From: an uncultured Propionibacteriaceae bacterium
Lineage (GTDB): Bacteria; Actinomycetota; Actinomycetes; Propionibacteriales; Propionibacteriaceae
DNA: 61,308 bases
Direction of reading: 5' to 3'
NCBI GenBank assembly: GCA_937965785.1
Contig: CALCKT010000027.1
Coordinates: 1 to 61,308, forward strand
Every line of letters starts with the position of its first letter. The stretch's first letter is position 1. Below are positions 8,172-17,793 of this stretch, one piece after another. The position numbers and the translations under genes are program-made. The notes under the pieces were generated by a model that searched no databases, was not told the DNA's origin, and was given only the letters and a program-made list of their open reading frames with translations.

Positions 8172-10115
8172 CTAAAGTGCACCCAGCGATATAACAACAA
8201 TCGTCATAATCACCAGGCCAAAGATCATACAAAGTGCGATAAGTACTGCTTGCAGCAACGGAGACTGATGAACCATATCAAAAAGCTTGTGTACAGCCTT
8301 CTTCACACGTGCCTCGGGTAGGGGTTTTTCTGGCGTGCAGGCCACCTGTGAATGGACCTCATAAATTGGTTCAGCAGGATCGGTGGAGGCCAGCGCTTTG
8401 GGTTGCTCAGTCAGATTCGATTCGCTCGGAGTCAAACCACCTTCGAAGGAGATAACCTCGTCGCCTACCTGCGGTATTCCCAGAAACGCTCCAAGAGCAG
8501 GACTCACCTCAATATAACCTCCTTCAGCGAGTGCGCGTAGGATCCTACACCTTGTGTCCCCACGCGATGATAGCGCGTTACCTAGTTTGGCCCAGAAATC
8601 TATGGACCACACCGACTTTGAAGAACCATCGCCCAGATTACCGAATCGCTGTTCAAAATCTCGCGCGGATTGTTTATCATCCTTTGGAGGTAGCGGACAC
8701 TCAGAATTTGTCGACCAGCAATCGAGATAGAACATCAATCCGTTTAGCTTGTCTTGATCCTGGCTAAGCTTCCAAGCGCGCCACCACTCTATCTCCCACT
8801 CATTCGGCGAAGAATCTTTGAAGGCACGGAGCAGCTCCTTGAGACTATTCTCCGTCGCCTGAGTAAGATGTTTCATCAGGAAGCCTGCATTGATAGGTGC
8901 AAAATACTCCCAGATCTCTTTGGGCGCATTGGCCAATTCAAGCCATTCCCGAATCTTTCCCCGTTGGATATCAAGTTCCACAAAGAATTTCTCCGAGAGG
9001 CCGTCAGAACATTCCGTTCGTTTCAAAAATTCTGCGACGGGTTTTCTCGGATTATTCCAGCTGATCTCGCTCCCAATTTGCCGTTCGCACTCGCCAGTGC
9101 CCACGAGTTTACCCGCCGCCAATTTTTCCAGATCATCAGGCAAACGCCTTTCAAGGGAGAGCTGCAAGAGCCAGTCCGGCCGGAACTCACAGAGCCTCCC
9201 GATTACCTTATCTCGCCGTATCTTATCCCAAATACTCGACGAACTCGTTGCCTTCTCCAAATGCTGTATATACTCAGAAGGCTCCCAAGGACGTTGATTA
9301 TCAATCCAGTGCACGAAACCACGGACATCTGAACCCTCAAAATCCCGCAAAGACGGCTGACTGCGATTGCTTATTAGCCAGTTCAACAGATCCTTGGACA
9401 GCCTCGAGTCCTCTTGGCGTTTCTCGCTCTCCGGAGGCCATTCCCGTTTGAACTCTTCGTGTGCTTCCATCATTTTCATCCCCGACCCTTTGGGCCAAGG
9501 TCCGACAATGGATGGCCGTCTGCACTCCGGCTTTATCAGCGCTCGCGAAGACCAAACATATTTTTGACTAATCCCTTCTGGAAGACATTCCAGCACCACA
9601 GCAATGGCGTCATCAGTCAGTTCTGTTTCTTGAATGTAACTATGACTTTCAAGGATAGCGGCAAGGACTCTTCTAACGCCATCGGCATCCACAGTAGGGG
9701 GATAGGCCCTTTTGGCCACTGCGGCAGACCCTTTTTCGGTCCTTTCACATGGGCCATGCTCAGGCGCGCGGGGCGCCTCCATCGAAGAAAATGTTGACTG
9801 GGATTCCCAGCAAGGCGTAGTTGACACAAGCTCTTTCCATGCTTCGAGAGCGCTCTCTCCGGTTCGCAAACGGATCCACCGTGATCCTGCTGAACCAGCG
9901 GCACCGCCTTGGGCGCGGATCACGATTGCCCAACCACCTGGCTCAGGGAGAAATACCATGCCACGCATCGGATTCTCAGCAGGATCCAGCCCGGACACGG
10001 GTTGCGCAAAAACTTTGCGCACCTTGTCACGTATCTCTTCCTGATCTCGGCTCAAAGGAGGATCAATTAATTTGAATCCGGAGCCGGTATCGCGCTCAAG
10101 AATCTCAAACTCCAT
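8172..10115 (-). CDS. Large C-tail-anchored protein of unknown function
   Basis: The protein has 647 residues. It is soluble and mostly helical, rich in Trp, Glu and Lys in the middle, with one hydrophobic helix at the very C-terminus (about 620-645, AVLIALCMIFGLVIMTIVV). That makes it a tail-anchored protein with a cytoplasmic body. The N-terminus (MEFEILERDTGSGFKLIDPP) and a GGWAIVIRAQGG strand pattern suggest a small beta domain first. I recognise no catalytic motif. It begins four bases after the GTPase stop, so a role as GTPase partner, adaptor or effector is the natural inference. Confidence 0.7.
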   Translation of the reverse strand: MEFEILERDTGSGFKLIDPPLSRDQEEIRDKVRKVFAQPVSGLDPAENPMRGMVFLPEPGGWAIVIRAQGGAAGSAGSRWIRLRTGESALEAWKELVSTTPCWESQSTFSSMEAPRAPEHGPCERTEKGSAAVAKRAYPPTVDADGVRRVLAAILESHSYIQETELTDDAIAVVLECLPEGISQKYVWSSRALIKPECRRPSIVGPWPKGSGMKMMEAHEEFKREWPPESEKRQEDSRLSKDLLNWLISNRSQPSLRDFEGSDVRGFVHWIDNQRPWEPSEYIQHLEKATSSSSIWDKIRRDKVIGRLCEFRPDWLLQLSLERRLPDDLEKLAAGKLVGTGECERQIGSEISWNNPRKPVAEFLKRTECSDGLSEKFFVELDIQRGKIREWLELANAPKEIWEYFAPINAGFLMKHLTQATENSLKELLRAFKDSSPNEWEIEWWRAWKLSQDQDKLNGLMFYLDCWSTNSECPLPPKDDKQSARDFEQRFGNLGDGSSKSVWSIDFWAKLGNALSSRGDTRCRILRALAEGGYIEVSPALGAFLGIPQVGDEVISFEGGLTPSESNLTEQPKALASTDPAEPIYEVHSQVACTPEKPLPEARVKKAVHKLFDMVHQSPLLQAVLIALCMIFGLVIMTIVVISLGAL

Positions 10116-10119
10116 GACA

Positions 10120-11715
10120 TCAGACCTTCAAAGCGTCATCGAGAATATGTTGAAGAAGTCTTACTGTACATCGTTCTGATCGCACAGGGTGGCTTTCTTC
10201 TTCCGAGTGCGGATTACCACTGCCGTCAATGAATTCGCAGGCGCAGTGCAGAACAAATTTAAAATTCCAATCGTACGCAAAATTACTCAGATTCACTTGA
10301 CTCGAAGCCGCCAATGCCGCCCCAATGATACAAGCAGCGATCAGGTCCCTGACGTTCATTCGCCTATAACCCAGCAGCGCATCAAAAAATTCATCGGCAA
10401 AAGAAGGAAGCTCAAGATCTCGAAGGCTGCCCAATGGGTTCCCAGCATCGGGGAAGGCCACTTTAAATTTGGATTTAAAATTCTCTTTCACCGTAGCCGC
10501 CCAGAAAAAAGCGGGATCGGCTACGTGGCGAAGAATATTTTCAGCAATATAATCGAGGGCGTCCTCGTTGATTTCACTGGTTTCAGTTGGCATCTCATAC
10601 TGCAGAGTTTTCAGGAAATCCGATTTATGCTGGGCCAGCAGGTAGTGCAAACTGGCTCTTGCCCCCGAAATAATGTCTGACGTTTCGATGCCAAAACAAA
10701 ATTCCCATGCGGCCAAACCATGTTGGCCCTTTTCCTTGGCTTTTGCCAAGGTGGCACGAATGGCGTCGGCTTTGGACAGCACGATGATTGTCGTATTTCC
10801 GTTGGGATGATCGGCTATCGTATTCAGATGCTCGCGCAGATTTCCGAGTCTCTTATTGACTCGGGTCTGTAGTTCAGTATGTGACTCTTGACCTCCGGAA
10901 ACAGGACGTGTACTTACCGACAGCTGCTTGTCGGTAAGCTGATTCGCAACCAACAATGCCCCGTCCATCACGAACAATGTGTTTTTCACCTGCCCAGGTA
11001 TCAACGGGTTAATTCTTCCTTTGCCTTCTAGGCCATCATCAGCCAACTCGCCCTGCAAATCGAACACATAGACCGTTGCCTCTCGGGAAGAACCGATACC
11101 GCTAGTCAATCGCATTCGTTTGACAAGTGGCCAGAGGTTTCCTCCCCATTCATCATATTTGCTGTAACCAGATTTGGCATCATGGTCAAGAGAATTATTC
11201 TCTTTTAAATCGGATCGGGGTTCAGTAGCTCCTGTATCGGAGAGGAACTCATTCAGCTCGTCGTTCCTAACCTTCAGGGCATTCAGGATCGCTTTCCTGC
11301 AGGTAAGGGAGTTCTCTACAGATGTTGGGCCGTTTCGGGTCCAGTCACCCTCGATTCCCAGGTTCGCGGGTAGCCATATAACACTCATACCGTCTGTAAG
11401 TCGTCGATCTGGCAGTGCCGGGCGTGAGAGTGCCTGCACGATTTTGCTCTTACCAGAAGCTGTGGATGCCAAGACCGAATACGAACGATATACCAGCCGA
11501 ACCTCATTCCGCACCACCGGGTGACCAGAGGGACAAATACAGATCCTCGATTGCACTTGGGCTCGTTGGGAGAGCACTGGAAGGCTCCGTTCCTTGGCGA
11601 CCAGCCTGGCTCCCTCGTCAGTCCACTCGAGTCTGCCCCATTCCACGGCTTTCGAATTACAAGTGGGACAGCGGAGATATGGATCGGGCTTGCGATCCGC
11701 TTTGAACCAAATCAT
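10120..11715 (-). CDS. Zinc-ribbon GTPase-like protein
   Basis: The protein has 531 residues from ATG 11715. A zinc ribbon comes first: CPTC (C16, C19) and CICPSGH (C59, C61, H65). A P-loop-like ASTASGKS follows at 83-90, where K89 and S90 are kept but the first glycine is Ala. DLQG at 219-222 matches the DxxG switch II motif, and SKAD at 314-317 matches NKxD. The order fits a TRAFAC-type or double-GTPase-like NTPase from bacterial conflict systems; that family label is inference. GGGAGG lies 16 bases upstream of the ATG, and TTG 11745 overlapping the previous stop is an alternative start. It probably acts as the regulatory switch of the operon. Confidence 0.72.
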   Translation of the reverse strand: MIWFKADRKPDPYLRCPTCNSKAVEWGRLEWTDEGARLVAKERSLPVLSQRAQVQSRICICPSGHPVVRNEVRLVYRSYSVLASTASGKSKIVQALSRPALPDRRLTDGMSVIWLPANLGIEGDWTRNGPTSVENSLTCRKAILNALKVRNDELNEFLSDTGATEPRSDLKENNSLDHDAKSGYSKYDEWGGNLWPLVKRMRLTSGIGSSREATVYVFDLQGELADDGLEGKGRINPLIPGQVKNTLFVMDGALLVANQLTDKQLSVSTRPVSGGQESHTELQTRVNKRLGNLREHLNTIADHPNGNTTIIVLSKADAIRATLAKAKEKGQHGLAAWEFCFGIETSDIISGARASLHYLLAQHKSDFLKTLQYEMPTETSEINEDALDYIAENILRHVADPAFFWAATVKENFKSKFKVAFPDAGNPLGSLRDLELPSFADEFFDALLGYRRMNVRDLIAACIIGAALAASSQVNLSNFAYDWNFKFVLHCACEFIDGSGNPHSEEESHPVRSERCTVRLLQHILDDALKV

Positions 11716-11741
11716 GATGTAATCAGATCCGCCTCCCTGAA

Positions 11742-11924
11742 TCAATGAGTAATCGTGAAATAGACAAGCGGCAGAATGAGGAAGAACACCCAAAGAAATA
11801 CGGCCCCAACTATCCACGGAAAGTTCATTTTGCGAATCTGGTCATGCAGCATCTTCTCGGCCCCTTCAGATTCATTCACAAATCTCTTGACCATCGTTTG
11901 AGTCTCACGACTAAGTTGATTCAT
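11742..11924 (-). CDS. 60-residue single-pass membrane peptide
   Basis: MNQLSRETQTMVKRFVNESE opens an amphipathic helix of about 30 residues, followed by one strongly hydrophobic helix (FPWIVGAVFLWVFFLILPLV) and a short tail. ATG 11924 overlaps the kinase stop as ATGA and is preceded by GGGAGTG five bases upstream, which favours a real, coupled gene. I recognise no family. A small membrane subunit, or an adaptor that recruits the kinase or the GTPase, is a plausible but untested role. Confidence 0.65.
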   Translation of the reverse strand: MNQLSRETQTMVKRFVNESEGAEKMLHDQIRKMNFPWIVGAVFLWVFFLILPLVYFTITH

Positions 11925-13726
11925 GAGATCACTCCCATCAATCGCAATGCAAAGAGTAGCATCAGCATAATTCCAACTGCAACAACACCCGCGAAGCACA
12001 GCCTTTGCCAAAACTGAATATGACTAATGATTCCTCGTTCAACTAGACGAACACGATCATCGAGATACTGCTCCGTCTTCGCGTGCCTTAAAAGCGCGCG
12101 AAGCTTCTTTACCAGAAAACATGAATATGGCTTTTTATAGCGTTTCCAGATCTCCTTCCATGAATTAGGATCGGGTTCCCCAGGGTCATACAGCAATTCA
12201 TCTATAACCCTCTCACACCATCCCTTAGCTTCTTTAGCATTTTCTTGCTCAAGCTCAGCCCGCAGACGTGCAAAGCGCTTTGCTTCCTCGGACCATTCAG
12301 GATCGAAGACCTTACGACGCCAGTCTGCTAACCGCTCAACCGTGTTCAGAGCGCAATAACAAACACCCAAAAAACCAAAACGATCTCTGATCTTCAGATC
12401 AGAGATATCTGGTGGTTGCGATTCATCAAGTGGGGTAAAGGCCTCTGTACCCAAAACGGTAATTGGGAGCTCACCACCACTCAGGGTTTCCCAATCCACC
12501 AGGGCGCAGACACCATCGCCGTTCTCCACGATGTTGTTTGGTTTCACATCACCGTGGGCCATGTCTTTTGCGTGCAGTCCATCCAGCAAAGTGGCCATAA
12601 CCCGAAGCCGCTCGAGGGCTAGACGGCTAGGTGGATTGAACGTAACAGGAGTGCGAGCTGACATCGTGACCGTGACCTCGAAAGGCCATAGCGACTTCTG
12701 AGCATCATTCGAAGCGGATCGCTCAATCCTATCGGTGCTGTTTCCCTCCTCACTGGGATCATTGATCACCTGAACGTTTCCGAGAAGCGCAGCCTTCTCC
12801 CAGTACTCACCTTGACGGAGCAAACTCTCCACTTGGATACTTTGTTTTCGGAAGAAACCGGCCAAAGCGTCCCTGTCTTCCTGGGTGGCGCATGCGTAGC
12901 GCTTCATGAAAAGATTTTTCTCTTCGGTATGCTCTCCTTCTTCGGTTGATTTGGTAGCATTCTGCGTAATGATGGCATTCTGCGTAATGGCAAATACCGT
13001 GCAGATTTCCCTGTCTTCATCCTGTACCCGGAATTCTTTTACCTTCACCTGATCTGGAGGGACCGGTTTATTTGAGAGGAGTAGGGTGTACTCCCCTATC
13101 GGTTTACCCAAATCATCTACTGCTTTCGATGAAAATCGAAGGCCCGTGCGACAATCACCCTGCATAATCTCTTCCACAAGACACCAGTCGGCGCTAACTG
13201 TCTCGATCTTCAGATGCGACGAATTGCCCAGGGCATCGACCTGTACCAATGCGATAGGTGAATCCGGCACGATCGCGTTGGGGACACCAAATGTCCCCCG
13301 GTCTATCCCTACCAAGTCACCATTTCTGGTCCGTCGATTCACAACACTTTTATCCGGCAAGGTCAAGCATAGGAACAGATCCTTCAACAGGCGGGGTATT
13401 GCTCTGTCCCGGGTCATGATCGAGCCGATTTCGAATCTCCAGTGAGTACCTGACACGAGGCGGCTGCTCTGAATCTCTACACTCCGACCAATCTTTCTTA
13501 ATTCTTTTTCATACCTGCGTTCAAGACCTCCGATCTGCGATCGGACAGAGGAAGTTGCTTCCCCCGGAACGGTTACTACCATGCGCAATACCGTACACGA
13601 GTTGCTGTCTCCACTTTTAGCTGCCTCCGACAGCCGTTCAATGAGACCTTCCTCCCGAGCGGCTTGATGGATCTCAGCTTCCAAGGCAGAAGTGATCTCA
13701 GCATTCGAAAAGTCATTACCAGTCAT
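11921..13726 (-). CDS. Membrane-anchored Ser/Thr-type protein kinase with divergent activation motif
   Basis: The protein has 601 residues from ATG 13726, which overlaps the previous stop by one base (TAATG) and follows AGGAGAG. Residues 1-250 form an N-terminal region of unknown fold. The kinase-like part has a likely beta-3 lysine in FMKRY (K275), a catalytic loop HGDVKPNN at 391-398 (D393, K395, N398), a metal-binding DWE at 411-413 in place of DFG, and GTEAFTPLDE resembling the activation-loop end. One membrane helix lies at about 575-597, with the catalytic domain cytoplasmic. The catalytic Asp, Lys and Asn are retained, so activity is likely. Its position after a SEDS-PBP gene mirrors pknA/pknB after rodA-pbpA. 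Confidence 0.82.
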   Translation of the reverse strand: MTGNDFSNAEITSALEAEIHQAAREEGLIERLSEAAKSGDSNSCTVLRMVVTVPGEATSSVRSQIGGLERRYEKELRKIGRSVEIQSSRLVSGTHWRFEIGSIMTRDRAIPRLLKDLFLCLTLPDKSVVNRRTRNGDLVGIDRGTFGVPNAIVPDSPIALVQVDALGNSSHLKIETVSADWCLVEEIMQGDCRTGLRFSSKAVDDLGKPIGEYTLLLSNKPVPPDQVKVKEFRVQDEDREICTVFAITQNAIITQNATKSTEEGEHTEEKNLFMKRYACATQEDRDALAGFFRKQSIQVESLLRQGEYWEKAALLGNVQVINDPSEEGNSTDRIERSASNDAQKSLWPFEVTVTMSARTPVTFNPPSRLALERLRVMATLLDGLHAKDMAHGDVKPNNIVENGDGVCALVDWETLSGGELPITVLGTEAFTPLDESQPPDISDLKIRDRFGFLGVCYCALNTVERLADWRRKVFDPEWSEEAKRFARLRAELEQENAKEAKGWCERVIDELLYDPGEPDPNSWKEIWKRYKKPYSCFLVKKLRALLRHAKTEQYLDDRVRLVERGIISHIQFWQRLCFAGVVAVGIMLMLLFALRLMGVIS

Positions 13727-16700
13727 TACTCTCCTGCAATCCACATGTCGAGCTGCTTGGCAGCATAGTCGGTGGAAGCTTGCGCCGCTTCTTGCGGCCC
13801 CATCGTGGTCACAATAGCCAGGTTATGCTCTCCATTCTCTCCTCGAATGATTGCCGTATGCGCCTGTGGAGAATTATATGTCCCCGGGTGAGAAATATCA
13901 ACTCGCCGCTCGCCTCTCCACACTTCTTCCCTGAGATTCGCTGCTTGCTCAACGGTCATCATCGTGACGGGGCTGGTCCGCGTTCCGACGTAGGGGTCGA
14001 TAATCTTCCCGTTCTCGACCAGCAGGATAAGTCTGGTCAACTGATCTGGGGTGATGCGGCTGCTTCCCTTCCCTTGAGCGTCCTGCGCAATCTCAATTTG
14101 AGCCGGAGACTTACTGCCTATATTCTTCATTCCGAGCATTTCACCGATTTTGATCACTGAATCCCAGCCTACGATATCCACCACGTTCCACAGGGCGGAG
14201 CCGCACTGATTCCTCAGCGAATCCCGAACCGACAAGGTATTGGATGCACATATTCCTGCTTCAGACAGTCCAGGTATATGGCGGACTCTGATCAGATCAT
14301 CAAGCGTATGCTGCTTTGACTTGTGCAAGTAGGCGGCAGCAATGAGCCAAGCAATCGCGGGTCCTGAACGCAACTTGGTTTCGGTAAGGTGATTATCCAC
14401 CAGCCTGCCCTCGCTGGCTGGGATATCCCTGTACTCGTCGGTTCCGATCGCTGATTGCGGGACAGCATCTTCCCTCAGGACCACTCGAAAGCAATGATCA
14501 GCACCTAGCCGCTCGCATTCCTCGGGAGACACTTCAAAGGTTGCATTCGAATCCCGGAATCGAATTTCATCTTGGTACTTCCTGATTTCTTTGACTTTAT
14601 TTAGGTCTCGGTCTCCATAGGCTCCTTTTAGCAGTGGGGCTGATCCCGCGGCGCGGATCGCACCATCGGCTTCCACAACCATGACGGCCTGCCGCATTTT
14701 TTCGTTTTCTGACGCCAAGGGCTGATCCGAGATGAGTCCGACAGTTTTCTTCTGCAACCCGAGATCAACTGTGATCACAGGCTTGTTCGTCTCCTCAGGA
14801 CGAAACTTTACCCGTTCAAAGGGACTCGGTAAATGAACCTCAGCAGCGGGGATCGACTGATCAAATTCCGGCAGGGTCAGAAGCCCCGAGAAGGTAGTCG
14901 CATCATGGTCTGTGTTATCGACCACCATCCAATCCTTGCCTTCCCCCGTAGATCTCCTGAGCTCCACTGTTTTACCATTCGAGGCATCCCGTACCAATAC
15001 CGTCTTTCGTGAACGCGAATTGATTATCGCACGTACCCCTTCATTGCTCAACCCAGCATCTGGGGAAGGAGGCATGATTGTCCGGTACGGCAAAAAAATC
15101 CCTGAAATCAGACCCGCGACCGTAGTAAAAACTCCAGCTATGAGCCCGGATCTTGTCTTCCTTGGTTGAACTCTGAAAATTTCTGGGTGCTGCGATGTTC
15201 CCAAGAGAGGCAAAACAGCAACCACAATCATAACGGACAGCGCGGTGGCTGAGTTGGCTCCGTGTGCCAAAAAGGGCACTGTGATACCAGAGTGCGGCAG
15301 CACACCCAAGGAGGCCAATAGTATGTAAGAGGGCTGAAGCATTAGATATCCTGCGAGACCTGCACACCACAGGGCGTGTGTGCGATCCAGCAGCCCTTGC
15401 TTTTCGGCACTCTTGCGCGTCCGAGTCAGGGTAGCAACGAGCCAGCCCATCACTATGAAGCAGAGCACTGACCCCAATGTGATCAAACCGCCAAGTTTGC
15501 TCCATAGGGCGACAAAAATAAAATCTGTTTTGAAAGCGGGAACCATGGAAGATTCACTATCAGCAAATCCGCGGCCAAAAAGCCCTCCCCCGTCTATGGC
15601 CGTGAGAACACGAGCCGTCTGAGCCCGGAATTCATTTTGATAATCTGCAACACTCACCACACACGATGAATATCCCGGGATCTCGTTATCACCCAATACA
15701 CCAGAAGCGCGACATTCCGGACTCCAAGTGAATTGCCATGGATTGATCCAGTTTCCGAAACGCCCTTTTTCAGAAGAAGAAGAAATGAAACCCACCAAGA
15801 GAAGGATTGCTACACCGATTACCAATAGCGCTAAGACGCTGGGGCACTTACGGTTTCGATTGCTCGAATCAGCCTTGGAATCAATCTCTTCGCATCCCAA
15901 TTCTGGCTCCTGCATAACCTCGATCAAACGATTCAGCTTATCCCGAATTTTTCCGGAATTGACTCGTCGTCCTTTCTGGAGGCCCCACCGTTTCCCTGGA
16001 ATCCGACTCCACTCCCTCACCGCGCAGACCATCCCAAGAACGGCAAATGAGGTGGTTAGGGCTACTCCCAGATCGCTTCGAAACCCTGAAAGGCAGATAA
16101 GCAGAAAGAAAACTATAACTAGCCAGGCACGCGCTACACACAATGGTGATTTTAGGCGAACCTTTATATGCTTGACACTGAGTGTCGCCACTTCCCCAAG
16201 GCGCGCTCCGAACGCTGCTAAAAGCGCGATACCAGCTACACCAAGCGCTTCACTGACATTAATGGGACCAATAGAATATCGCCATTCATATTTGGCAATC
16301 CCTGCACCGCCTAGAACCACTAGAATTGAAAGCGAAAGGAGAATTATGATCGTTACGCCGCGTGCTTCATATTGTTTAATCCCTTTCTCCTCGATACCGT
16401 CAGTTATCCTCAGAAATAATCGACTAACTTGATCTAACCAAGCCTTAGGAGCAACTAGCCGCTCCCTTAGCTTATGCCCATAATTACTTTGCAAGAAGTA
16501 GGCAAGTCCGATACCGGCGATGATGATCGGAACCGCCAGCTGCTTAAAAAGAAGGTCTATTACTTCAGCGAAACTCGGTGAAGCTGCTGTCGCCTTGGGA
16601 TACCAGAAGAGGCGGATCTGCAAAACTATCCCCAAGCCGACGATCCACGACAGAAGAACCGCTATCGCTTGAAGCCTACTATTTATCACGGGCTTCGAGG

Positions 16701-16935
16701 CCCGCTGGTCTTTAAAAACAAGACAGCCAGCACAGATAGAGAGACCGTACAGCAGGAATACAAGAACCCAACCGATACGAGGCATTGCGCTGATAGCTGC
16801 GAGGAATTGGATGGCTGAGGAAACCAAAAGAATGGCAATCAGTCTTGGCATTGCGCATGGAACGCCGCGGCGTACCCGGCGGATAACGAACCCAAACACA
16901 ATAACGAGACTCACTCCCATTAGCGCTGTGTCCAT
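13726..16935 (-). CDS. SEDS (FtsW/RodA) protein fused to a catalytically degenerate PBP-like domain
   Basis: The protein has 1069 residues from ATG 16935, behind GGGAGGAGG; longer starts are less likely. Residues 1-610 are multi-pass and carry SEDS signatures: RSDLGVAL (286-293), GGGLFGRGF (449-457), KTDFIF (469-474, with D471 at the proposed catalytic aspartate), and LPHSGITVPFLAHG (546-559). Residues about 718-1069 read as a transpeptidase fold, with VDLGLQ, a VVEADGAI segment and ITPDQLTRLI equivalent to the usual TPLQ region. However, SxxK is replaced around SGPAIAW (857-863), SxN around QCG (910-912), and KTG around HPGT (1016-1019). SEDS polymerases normally work with a separate active PBP; here the partner is fused and appears dead. 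Confidence 0.82.
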   Translation of the reverse strand: MDTALMGVSLVIVFGFVIRRVRRGVPCAMPRLIAILLVSSAIQFLAAISAMPRIGWVLVFLLYGLSICAGCLVFKDQRASKPVINSRLQAIAVLLSWIVGLGIVLQIRLFWYPKATAASPSFAEVIDLLFKQLAVPIIIAGIGLAYFLQSNYGHKLRERLVAPKAWLDQVSRLFLRITDGIEEKGIKQYEARGVTIIILLSLSILVVLGGAGIAKYEWRYSIGPINVSEALGVAGIALLAAFGARLGEVATLSVKHIKVRLKSPLCVARAWLVIVFFLLICLSGFRSDLGVALTTSFAVLGMVCAVREWSRIPGKRWGLQKGRRVNSGKIRDKLNRLIEVMQEPELGCEEIDSKADSSNRNRKCPSVLALLVIGVAILLLVGFISSSSEKGRFGNWINPWQFTWSPECRASGVLGDNEIPGYSSCVVSVADYQNEFRAQTARVLTAIDGGGLFGRGFADSESSMVPAFKTDFIFVALWSKLGGLITLGSVLCFIVMGWLVATLTRTRKSAEKQGLLDRTHALWCAGLAGYLMLQPSYILLASLGVLPHSGITVPFLAHGANSATALSVMIVVAVLPLLGTSQHPEIFRVQPRKTRSGLIAGVFTTVAGLISGIFLPYRTIMPPSPDAGLSNEGVRAIINSRSRKTVLVRDASNGKTVELRRSTGEGKDWMVVDNTDHDATTFSGLLTLPEFDQSIPAAEVHLPSPFERVKFRPEETNKPVITVDLGLQKKTVGLISDQPLASENEKMRQAVMVVEADGAIRAAGSAPLLKGAYGDRDLNKVKEIRKYQDEIRFRDSNATFEVSPEECERLGADHCFRVVLREDAVPQSAIGTDEYRDIPASEGRLVDNHLTETKLRSGPAIAWLIAAAYLHKSKQHTLDDLIRVRHIPGLSEAGICASNTLSVRDSLRNQCGSALWNVVDIVGWDSVIKIGEMLGMKNIGSKSPAQIEIAQDAQGKGSSRITPDQLTRLILLVENGKIIDPYVGTRTSPVTMMTVEQAANLREEVWRGERRVDISHPGTYNSPQAHTAIIRGENGEHNLAIVTTMGPQEAAQASTDYAAKQLDMWIAGE

Positions 16936-17793
16936 CTCGCCTCCTCCCAGCAGACACAGGAAGTGTGACACGCGAAGCCAACCTTTGCACAGGAACGAAT
17001 GGCTGCTTGTTAACCCTGTTTTAGTTTCCTCGCAGCCCCAGCCCCACTCAGGATCGATCCCAGTCTGCAAAGCGCGTGGAAAACTCTTGCATGCGACGAA
17101 CCTTCTCAGCACAATCCCTTGCCAGAGCGCACTTGGAGCCACGCCCGACCTTCCTTGGCTCCACAAAGGCAGCAGACACGGAGACAATGATAGATATTTC
17201 AACCAGTCTCTTGCCCCGCCGAAGATCGACAAAACTACATTGACGTTCTCCGAGGAGGGCTTCTGTTGACGAGCTCAACACTCGCGGAGCGGCCGCTCAA
17301 CCTCCGAGCCTCTTGGCTCGCCACGATTCCCCGCGGTTCGTTCAGTGTGTCTCATGAGCGACCGCGCCGCCGGGTCTCCGCGCGACCCAAGAGTTTCCTG
17401 CGCACGAGCAGCGCCCACGGCTCCTGCCCTCACACCGTCTGGACTCCCTGGCGCCGACCCGCACCGGAGTACTTCGATGCCGCCTGCCTGAACGCCGATC
17501 CTTAGACACCGTCTAACGACCCATCTTCCGCCCGAGATGATCTCAGCACGACAACTCGTCCGAGATCTTCGACCCAGCTCGGCCAGTTCCGCTCTCTTCA
17601 GTCTTCCTGGCGACGACGTCCTGCCTTCCCGCCACTCGCAGCCCTACAGGGCGAGCGCACAGCCGCAGGGCATGCACCCCCGAACCCGGCACACTGCCCG
17701 GGAATGGTGCAGTGGGTACCCGGGCCCCGGCGTCCCAGGCGCAAGACTACGGGCATCCGGGACTGGGGTCGGGTCTGGTCGCCTACCCTCAAG
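16936..17793. other. Upstream region of the SEDS operon and GC boundary
   Basis: No convincing gene is present. The stretch next to the SEDS start should hold the promoter of the eight-gene operon; a Shine-Dalgarno GGGAGGAGG is clear but no confident -10/-35 pair. At about 17270 the sequence returns to high GC, taken as the right edge of the low-GC insert. Open frames beyond it lack domains. I found no remainder of abiEii, no integrase and no terminal repeat here. Confidence 0.5.

Noticed and set aside
13727..13744. Start of the kinase at 13744
   Set aside because: ATG 13726 overlaps the upstream stop by one base and has AGGAGAG four bases upstream, whereas 13744 has no such site.
16936..17232. 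A 99-codon N-terminal extension of the SEDS-PBP protein
   Set aside because: ATG 16935 has a strong GGGAGGAGG site and starts directly at the first membrane helix; the extension is Cys/Trp-rich and unlike the family.
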